In this document: positions 39,999 through 44,938 of the stretch, one piece after another
Layout: the number at the start of each line of letters is the position of its first letter
Position numbering within the stretch: position 1 is the stretch's first letter
NCBI RefSeq assembly: GCF_018613655.1
Contig: NZ_JAGGPW010000034.1
Location: forward strand, 1 to 44,938
Source: Planococcus sp. ISL-109
GTDB lineage: Bacteria > Bacillota > Bacilli > Bacillales_A > Planococcaceae
Length of the DNA stretch: 44,938 bases
Direction: 5' to 3'
Made by a program: the position numbers and the translations under genes
The notes under the pieces: model-generated
Seen by the model: the letters and a program-made list of their open reading frames with translations, nothing else
The model's database searches: none
Told to the model about the DNA's origin: nothing

Positions 39999-41198
39999 AT
40001 GGGTTATTACAATCAAACGCCGAACGGCAGGCCACAGAAGCCGAGCCGGTCCGGCAGTTTTTTCTCAGGGCTATTCGGTGCGTTGGCTGGTGCACTTATC
40101 GTCTGGCTGCTGTTCACCCAAGCGCCGGGCATCATGCCGGGATCGGACAACCAGTCTGGCACGCAAATCCAGCAGCAAAACCGTGAGCAGCAAGGCGTCT
40201 CGCTCGACATTACGACCGATGTGACGAAAGCGGTCGAAGCCGCCTCGGACGCGGTCGTCGGCGTATCGAACTTGCAGGCGGGCAGTGATTTCTTTTCCCA
40301 AAGCCAGGATACGGCCGTTGGCACAGGCTCCGGCGTCATCTATAAAAGTGAAGAGGGACGTGCGTATGTGGTGACGAACCATCACGTCATCGACGGCGCA
40401 AGCGGCATTGAAGTGACGCTTGCGGACGGTGCCAAAGTCGAAGCTGAAGTCGTCGGCAGTGACATCTGGACTGACCTTGCCGTATTGGAAATGAGTGCTG
40501 AAAAAGTGCAGGGCGTCGTGGAACTTGGCGATTCGGATGCACTCAAGCGCGGGGAAGCCGTCATCGCAATCGGCAACCCGCTCGGACTTGAGTTTTCCGG
40601 TTCGGTCACGAGCGGTGTCGTATCAGGCACTGACCGTGCCGTTCCGATCGATCTCGATGGTGACGGCACAGAAGACTGGCAAGCGGAAGTGCTGCAGACC
40701 GACGCGGCAATCAACCCCGGAAACAGCGGAGGGGCACTCGTCAATTTGGCGGGGCAATTAATCGGCATCAACTCGATGAAAATCGCCACCTCGCAAGTCG
40801 AAGGCATCGGCTTCTCAATTCCGATCAACTCGGCGCTGCCGGTCATCCGCCAGTTAGAGGCGACCGGTGAAATGGTGCGCCCGGCGATGGGCATCACGCT
40901 GATCGACCTCGCACAAGTGCCGAGCACCTATCGTGAAGAGACGCTGAACTTGCCTGAAGAAGTCACAGGGGGCGTCGTTGTGAGTTCCGTTGTCGAGAGC
41001 TCTGCGGCGGCTGAAGCCGGAATGAGGCAGTACGACGTCGTGGTGGAGATGGACGGCCAAGAAATCCGTGACATCATCGATTTGCGTAAACATCTGTACA
41101 ATGAAAAACAAATCGGCGACATGCTGCAAGTTAAAGCATACCGAGACGGTGAATTGCTCGAATTTGAACTCGAACTTGTCGACAATTCCACACTTTAA
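39999..41198 (+). CDS. htrA: HtrA/DegP-like serine protease (S1C family)
   Basis: Membrane-anchored quality-control protease. One helix (about 27-43) is followed by a trypsin-like domain with catalytic His129 (TNHHVID), Asp159 (WTDLAVLEM) and Ser243 (NPGNSGGAL). A single PDZ domain (about 300-395) ends with RDGELLEFELELV. About 399 residues from the ATG at 39999, which is 8 bases after AGAGAGGA. An ATG at 39990 would add 3 residues. Corresponds to yycK/htrC, last gene after walJ. Confidence 0.95.
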   Translation: MGYYNQTPNGRPQKPSRSGSFFSGLFGALAGALIVWLLFTQAPGIMPGSDNQSGTQIQQQNREQQGVSLDITTDVTKAVEAASDAVVGVSNLQAGSDFFSQSQDTAVGTGSGVIYKSEEGRAYVVTNHHVIDGASGIEVTLADGAKVEAEVVGSDIWTDLAVLEMSAEKVQGVVELGDSDALKRGEAVIAIGNPLGLEFSGSVTSGVVSGTDRAVPIDLDGDGTEDWQAEVLQTDAAINPGNSGGALVNLAGQLIGINSMKIATSQVEGIGFSIPINSALPVIRQLEATGEMVRPAMGITLIDLAQVPSTYREETLNLPEEVTGGVVVSSVVESSAAAEAGMRQYDVVVEMDGQEIRDIIDLRKHLYNEKQIGDMLQVKAYRDGELLEFELELVDNSTL

Positions 41199-41253
41199 AA
41201 AAAGACAGGCCCAGACGGTTTAATATGCACCGTTTGGGCCTGTCTTTTTTGGA
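41199..41253 (+). terminator. Terminator after htrA
   Basis: Long stem AAAAAGACAGGCCCA-ACGGT / ACCGT-TGGGCCTGTCTTTTT with an 8-base loop and poly-T. A very strong terminator. Confidence 0.93.
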
Positions 41254-41353
41254 TGGTAAAGCGATATGCACGAACGTGGAAAAAGGATGAATATTATACA
41301 CTTCGAAAAGCGAAATTTTGGCAAAAGAGAGGCTAATGTTCGGAAAAAAGGCA

Positions 41354-41733
41354 TGTGGATAACTTATTTGTAAAAAACCGATTGTGCACAACCCACAGGT
41401 GTTAAAAGCTTCGCTATCGGGAGTGTTTCGAATCTGTTAAAATGAATTGTGGATAAAGGGAACGAAATGTGTATAACTGTCTTGAATATTCGGAAATTGG
41501 AAGGAGGCGGAAAAATGCGAATTTATTGCTGCCAAAATCATGTGGGACAAGGGCTTGACGAGTTTGTTGCCAAAACGGAAAGTTATCCTATACTGACGGA
41601 ATTATCAGAAAGTGAAAAGTTATCCACAAAGTGTGATTACTGCGAAGAACCAGGATTGTATCTTGTGGCGGACAAATAAAATTTTACAAGATGTAGAAAT
41701 GCCTGTGGATATGTGCATAAAGTCTGTGGGCAA
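41354..41733. other. DnaA-box cluster around the CxxH/CxxC gene
   Basis: Perfect boxes at 41354-41362, 41448-41456 (both minus sense) and 41620-41628 (plus, inside the coding region). One-mismatch boxes at 41468-41476, 41704-41712 and 41712-41720. Six boxes in under 400 bases is well above chance. A DnaA-binding locus near yydA (rlmH) is, as I recall, known in B. subtilis. The likely role is DnaA titration or control. Confidence 0.7.
41515..41679 (+). CDS. CxxH/CxxC protein (YyzF-like)
   Basis: 54-residue protein starting MRIYCCQNHVGQGLDEFV, with C-Q-N-H near the start and C-D-Y-C near the end: a four-ligand pattern able to hold one zinc ion. It matches the short Bacillales CxxH/CxxC family next to rlmH; no function is known. 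The ATG at 41515 has AAGGAGG 8 bases upstream. The reading frame is open to 41449 but that part lacks a ribosome site. The gene is embedded in a DnaA-box cluster. Confidence 0.85.
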   Translation: MRIYCCQNHVGQGLDEFVAKTESYPILTELSESEKLSTKCDYCEEPGLYLVADK

Positions 41734-41768
41734 CTTGTTTGTAAATTTCATGTAAAGGGGGATAAGCT

Positions 41769-42248
41769 GTGAACATTTCAATCGTCACCGTCGGAAAACT
41801 GAAAGAGAAATACTTAAAAGCGGGCATCGCAGAATATGCAAAACGCTTAGGGGCTTATGCAAAAATAACCGAAGTGGAAGTCGCGGACGAAAAAGCGCCT
41901 GAGCAATTGAGCGAAGCGGATATGGAGATCGTCAAAAAGAAAGAAGGCGAGCGCATACTCGCCAAAATCCCTCAGGATGCGTATGTCATCGCCCTCGCGA
42001 TTGACGGAAAGATGAAAACGTCTGAACAGCTCGCAAAAGACGTCGAATCGCTCATGACATATGGCCGCAGCAAAATCGTCTTCGTCATCGGCGGCTCACT
42101 CGGCCTTCATGACGAAGTGATGAAGCGTGCGGATGAGAAATTGTCGTTTTCCAAGATGACTTTTCCGCATCAATTGATGAAGTTGATCTTGCTGGAGCAG
42201 GTGTATCGGGCTTTCCGGATTATGAAGAATGAACCGTACCATAAGTAA
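41769..42248 (+). CDS. rlmH: 23S rRNA (pseudouridine1915-N3)-methyltransferase RlmH
   Basis: 159-residue SPOUT-fold enzyme that methylates pseudouridine 1915 in helix 69 of 23S rRNA. The knotted SAM site is [13 protein letters not shown] and the C-terminus NEPYHK is the family end. GTG start at 41769 with AAAGGGG upstream. The last codons (GAACCGTACCATAAGTAA) correspond to the region where SCC elements integrate in staphylococci. The base composition changes sharply right after the stop. Confidence 0.97.
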   Translation: MNISIVTVGKLKEKYLKAGIAEYAKRLGAYAKITEVEVADEKAPEQLSEADMEIVKKKEGERILAKIPQDAYVIALAIDGKMKTSEQLAKDVESLMTYGRSKIVFVIGGSLGLHDEVMKRADEKLSFSKMTFPHQLMKLILLEQVYRAFRIMKNEPYHK

Positions 42249-42269
42249 ATGAGGTTTTTTAAATTTGTA

Positions 42270-42827
42270 TTAAGAGTAAGGGCGGTTCCGAAAAATTCTT
42301 TGAAGAAGCTCATCTACTTCAGCCAAAGATAAGCTTCCCTGAATTCTATTACCATCTTCCGTAATCCAACTAATATTTTCGGCTGTATGTCCAAAAGTAC
42401 CTTCACTAACTGATTTTAAAGGATTCATATGTCCAACTTGATATCTAGATTTTCCATGATCTGGATTAATAATGGCATCTTTAAAATCGTTAAAATCAAT
42501 TGTATCGCCAAGAATAGGACAAGTAAATTTTGTGAAATCCATATTTAAAAGCTTGTTTTCTATAAGTTTTTCCACTAGAGCTTTAGGGGCATTATTGAAA
42601 CGACAGATTTGAAGTAACAAAGCTTTTTCAATCTTCCAACACTCACTTCTTAAAGCGAACTGAACAGACTGAGGATGACATTCCCAACGTTTCTCCCGAT
42701 TAGTCTTGTAGGAACCACTTAGGGAACGATCAGTAAGATAAGTTTTTGTCTTTATCTTATCAAGTGCTTGAGAAAATAGTAAGCTTTCTTCATTAATTGT
42801 ACTATCTAGCAAAATTCTTCTTAACAA
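42270..42827 (-). CDS. HNH-type nuclease-like protein, possible truncated restriction enzyme
   Basis: About 185 residues. The C-terminal part has a ββα-metal-like pattern: FTCPILGDTIDFNDF, then YQVGHMNPLKS, then GHTAENISWITEDGNRIQGSL. A conserved His and downstream Asn residues match HNH endonucleases, including type II restriction enzymes of this style. The N-terminal half is unrecognised. The start is TTG at 42827 with no good ribosome site, and an in-frame stop lies about 10 codons upstream, so the 5' end may be lost. It runs opposite to rlmH and ends 21 bases from it. Confidence 0.55.
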   Translation of the reverse strand: MLRRILLDSTINEESLLFSQALDKIKTKTYLTDRSLSGSYKTNREKRWECHPQSVQFALRSECWKIEKALLLQICRFNNAPKALVEKLIENKLLNMDFTKFTCPILGDTIDFNDFKDAIINPDHGKSRYQVGHMNPLKSVSEGTFGHTAENISWITEDGNRIQGSLSLAEVDELLQRIFRNRPYS

Positions 42828-42927
42828 AAAGATTTCTTCAGCTAATTTTTTATCGATTTATTGGATATTAGCTATACTTAGCAGTGAATTTGTAAAAAAC
42901 CAAATAAAAGCCAAAACCTTTACGTAA

Positions 42928-43092
42928 GATATAATTAATTCTCTTAGAGATCGATATAAAGATTTGCTTTTGCCAATCCAAAAAGATACAGAAAAAGTAA
43001 AAGAAATATCTAGTATAGTAAAAAAAAAAATTTTTGAAAGAATCGAAGCTAGAGAATTAGCTAGAAAAGCAATGTTAGATGTATTAAAGTAA
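42928..43092 (+). pseudogene. C-terminal remnant of a DNA methyltransferase or specificity-type protein
   Basis: An open frame of 54 codons without a plausible start. The reading SLRDRYKDLLLPIQKDTEKV followed by KEISSIVKKKIFERIEARE has the look of the end of N6-adenine methyltransferase or HsdS-like target-recognition proteins, where LPIP is followed by a coiled-coil helix. The rest of the gene is missing, and an in-frame stop lies just before 42928. It lies divergent to the HNH gene, as expected for a decayed restriction-modification pair. Identification is by resemblance only. Confidence 0.4.
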
Positions 43093-43103
43093 TATCTTAA
43101 GAA

Positions 43104-43247
43104 GTGGCCATTACCATCGTGATGATCAATCTGACAGCGGATTTAAAGGACGAGATGCCGATTGAAATCTACGGAGCGATTTGGCTTATGCTGTACGAAA
43201 AGTTCATTGGTTATGAAAAATTTGCCCCGGTTGAAAATGTACAATAA
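43104..43247 (+). pseudogene. Fragment of an unrecognised gene
   Basis: A 47-codon frame starting at GTG, reading AITIVMINLTADLKDE and then IYGAIWLMLYEKFIGYE. It has coding character and a higher G+C than its surroundings, like core genes of this organism. An in-frame stop is close upstream and there is no ribosome site. I take it as the 3' end of a gene cut by rearrangement. No family recognised. Confidence 0.35.
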
Positions 43248-43325
43248 GCCTTGTGAATGGAGCCTGAATTCTAAGCTCTTTCATTTTTTTAAGTAAAATC
43301 CTTGTTCAGAAAAGAGTGAAATAAG

Positions 43326-44141
43326 ATGACTGAAATATCTATTTCCGATCAAAAACCAATGGGTGTTTGCAAAAAGGCATATCAACTTTCAATCTTAGCT
43401 GATAAAAGTATTCTTGAAATACTTTTAATTTCATCTTCAATACTTCATGTTTTTGTACTAATAATAGATTCGGAATTATTATATATCGCTAATTTCGCAA
43501 TTCTTTTTTCTATAGTAATGACGTGGAATGATGCCTCTACAAAGAAAAAAAGCAACTATTTTCCTTTTAAGCTACTACTTTTGACCTCAGTTATAGTTCA
43601 ACTAATAGGGTTTTTGCTTAAATTTTTGTCGTTCTTATATGCAAATGAAGGCTTCGATGAATTAATCGTTACTCGTATTTTGCTTACGATAGGAGTCGTT
43701 CTATATCTTTTTTTGGCCATACTGTTCATATTAGCTGCATTGAATCTTTTATTCTATGTTAGTCTTAAACTTTTTTTTCCTTCAGAGACAGACTATCAAG
43801 AGGCTATCTCTGTTCGAAAAGAGTATTTAACTCTCAAAGAGTTTTCAAAGCATACTACGATTAATGAGCAAATTATTTTCGCAATAGCAGTTTTCTGTAG
43901 TGCGTCTATAATTGCGTTAATTCCAATCTTTGGCCCTAGTATTTTCTTTACTTTTATAGACCGTCCCGATTTGGCAATAAATAATTTTTTTATTCCTATT
44001 GACTACGGCTGGTTCACTCTAGCAAATACAATCGCGATAGTAGCTCTACTAATAACATTTTTAAATATTACAATTCCAATCCACAATAAAATTCGACATT
44101 CAGCGTATGAAAAGTACAAAAAGAGTTTAGATAGAAAGTAA
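43326..44141 (+). CDS. Hypothetical membrane protein
   Basis: 271 residues with about six hydrophobic segments, at roughly 27-46, 50-66, 82-104, 116-150, 182-211 and 228-250. A charged N-terminus and a Lys-rich C-terminus (KIRHSAYEKYKKSLDRK) are likely cytoplasmic. No motif was recognised. The ATG is preceded by AAGAG about 9 bases away. Codon use is AT-rich, unlike the core genes, which suggests transfer. The island context allows a role in defence or stress, but nothing in the sequence shows it. Confidence 0.6.
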   Translation: MTEISISDQKPMGVCKKAYQLSILADKSILEILLISSSILHVFVLIIDSELLYIANFAILFSIVMTWNDASTKKKSNYFPFKLLLLTSVIVQLIGFLLKFLSFLYANEGFDELIVTRILLTIGVVLYLFLAILFILAALNLLFYVSLKLFFPSETDYQEAISVRKEYLTLKEFSKHTTINEQIIFAIAVFCSASIIALIPIFGPSIFFTFIDRPDLAINNFFIPIDYGWFTLANTIAIVALLITFLNITIPIHNKIRHSAYEKYKKSLDRK

Positions 44142-44266
44142 ACTCTAGGTTGTGAATGCAGCCATCAAAAGACGTCAGTATCGGACAATAATCATATTGG
44201 ACGCTTTTCTTTCTTCTTTAATGCAACTCTTTCAACTAAATTGGTATTATAAGGAGTTGTTTTTGT

Positions 44267-44443
44267 ATGAATACAGAAAGGATTAATCGTGAAATAGACT
44301 TGGCCATGGAAAAGCTAATCAAGAAAGAAATCCTTGACCTCCCTCGCACCCTTCAGCGTTTGGATGGAAAAACTAAAACAAATGCTGTAATCCTAACTGA
44401 AGGCGACACAATCGAAGAAAAAGCATGGTTCAGTACCATTTAA
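44267..44443 (+). CDS. Small hypothetical protein
   Basis: 58 residues starting MNTERINREIDLAMEKLIKK and ending EEKAWFSTI. The ATG lies 10 bases after a clean AAGGAG, stronger evidence of translation than for other small frames here. Mostly helical and charged. No family recognised. Its end overlaps the next frame by 19 bases, so the two may be coupled or may be one gene split by a frameshift. Confidence 0.55.
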   Translation: MNTERINREIDLAMEKLIKKEILDLPRTLQRLDGKTKTNAVILTEGDTIEEKAWFSTI

Positions 44444-44658
44444 AAGGGCCGATATTAGTAGCGGTTAAGGTAGCATTTAAAAAGGTTGAGGTAACATTTA
44501 CTAGAAAATCGCTTGAAAAATCTATCCCCTTTGATTTAGGTGTAGTGGTAGGAACTAGTTCTAATAGGGTCTTAACTCTATATGTAGGAAAGAAAGCGAA
44601 AGACTTCTTCAAAACAAGAGAATTTGAAGTTGATGAAGATGATTCAGTACCGGCCTAA
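44425..44658 (+). CDS. Small hypothetical protein overlapping the preceding gene
   Basis: 77 residues starting MVQYHLKGPILVAVKVAF and ending in an acidic tail (FEVDEDDSVPA). The middle, PFDLGVVVGTSSNRVLTLYVG, looks like beta strands. It starts inside the previous small gene in another frame and is followed by a terminator, which supports it being expressed. The ribosome site is weak (AAGAAAAAGC), so coupling to the upstream gene or an ancestral frameshift is likely. No family recognised. Confidence 0.5.
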   Translation: MVQYHLKGPILVAVKVAFKKVEVTFTRKSLEKSIPFDLGVVVGTSSNRVLTLYVGKKAKDFFKTREFEVDEDDSVPA

Positions 44659-44674
44659 TATAAAAATTACGGCA

Positions 44675-44709
44675 AAACGCTTCCGAATAAGTCTCGGAAG
44701 CGCTTTTTT
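44675..44709 (+). terminator. Terminator after the small overlapping genes
   Basis: Stem AAAACGCTTCCGA / TCGGAAGCGCTTTTTT with a 7-base loop and poly-T. Confidence 0.88.
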
Positions 44710-44760
44710 GAAAATATTTAAAGAGAATTAGTATTTTCGTTTTACTTTAATTTATACTGT

Positions 44761-44859
44761 ATGAAATACAATACACAAAATTTTTCAGATGTAGAGGCGA
44801 AATACACATCGCCTAAATCCAGTGAAGAAGATGAAACAGTAGACAGTCAATCTTTCTAA
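44761..44859 (+). CDS. Possible short peptide frame
   Basis: 32 codons from ATG (MKYNTQNFSDVEAKYTSPK, then an acidic end). It lacks a ribosome site and is short, so it may be chance. The remaining bases to the window end are AT-rich and include the small inverted repeat CACTTTT / AAAAGTG at about 44881-44896. Confidence 0.15.
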   Translation: MKYNTQNFSDVEAKYTSPKSSEEDETVDSQSF

Positions 44860-44938
44860 GTGAATCAATTTCATAAATCGCACTTTTAAAAAAGTGTAGA
44901 CGACTTTACCGACCATTTTTTCTGTTTTTTAAATTTAA

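Larger units (their letters stand above)
42249..44938. mobile_element. AT-rich accessory island at the rlmH 3' end
   Basis: Right of rlmH the sequence is visibly richer in A/T than the core. It carries orphan genes, gene fragments and restriction-modification-like remnants. GTTTTTTAAATTT occurs just inside rlmH's end (42254-42266) and again near the window end (44924-44936). That could be a boundary repeat but is low-complexity. No recombinase or transposase is present, and the right boundary may lie outside. Confidence 0.5.

Noticed and set aside
41382..41390. TTGTGCACA as a further DnaA box
   Set aside because: Two mismatches from consensus; not counted in the cluster.

Overview
The window is the replication-origin region of a low-to-moderate G+C Gram-positive bacterium of the Bacillales. 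Gene order follows the Bacillus origin core: gyrA-gyrB-remB-recF-yaaA-dnaN-dnaA on the minus strand, and rpmH-rnpA-yidC-jag-mnmE-mnmG-rsmG-noc-parA-parB, then ychF, rpsF-ssb-rpsR, yybS-gdpP-rplI-dnaB, purA, walRKHIJ-htrA and rlmH on the plus strand. Between parB and ychF there are no sporulation genes, only a DUF554 membrane protein, an MscS channel and a DUF951 protein. Together with protein style and base composition this points to a non-spore-forming Planococcaceae such as Planococcus/Planomicrobium (inference; a marker search would settle it).

Layout. 1-200: promoter and leader of a probable rRNA operon running left out of the window, then the gyrA terminator. 200-9104: leftward replication and topology genes. 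7591-7760 and 9105-9591: two halves of a bipartite oriC. The dnaA-dnaN half carries DnaA boxes, a GC stretch, DnaA-trios and an AT-rich unwinding tract. 9592-18951: rightward genes for ribosomal protein L34, RNase P protein, membrane insertion, tRNA modification, 16S methylation and chromosome segregation. Three parS sites lie at 16265, 18774 and 35774. 18952-24842: small membrane proteins, YchF, and the S6-SSB-S18 operon with a leader that can hide its own ribosome binding site. 24843-25630: a gene-free stretch holding a dispersed repeat that recurs at about 33690. 25631-31834: c-di-AMP hydrolase, L9, replicative helicase and adenylosuccinate synthetase. 32190-41198: a secreted M23 peptidase and the WalRK cell-wall regulon operon ending in an HtrA protease. 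41350-41735: a further cluster of DnaA boxes around a tiny CxxH/CxxC protein gene, just ahead of rlmH.

Right of the rlmH stop codon (42249 onward) the sequence changes character. It is AT-rich and carries an HNH-type nuclease-like protein, remnants of other genes (one resembling the C-terminus of a DNA methyltransferase or specificity protein), an orphan membrane protein and two overlapping tiny genes. This looks like an acquired and partly decayed island at the rlmH 3' end, the site used by SCC elements in staphylococci. No recombinase is visible in the window.

The genes form one functional theme: start replication (DnaA, DnaN, DnaB, SSB, RecF, gyrase), place and segregate the origin (ParAB/parS, Noc), build the translation and membrane machinery (L34, S6, S18, L9, RnpA, MnmEG, RsmG, RlmH, YidC/Jag) and tie growth to wall turnover (WalRK, M23, GdpP).
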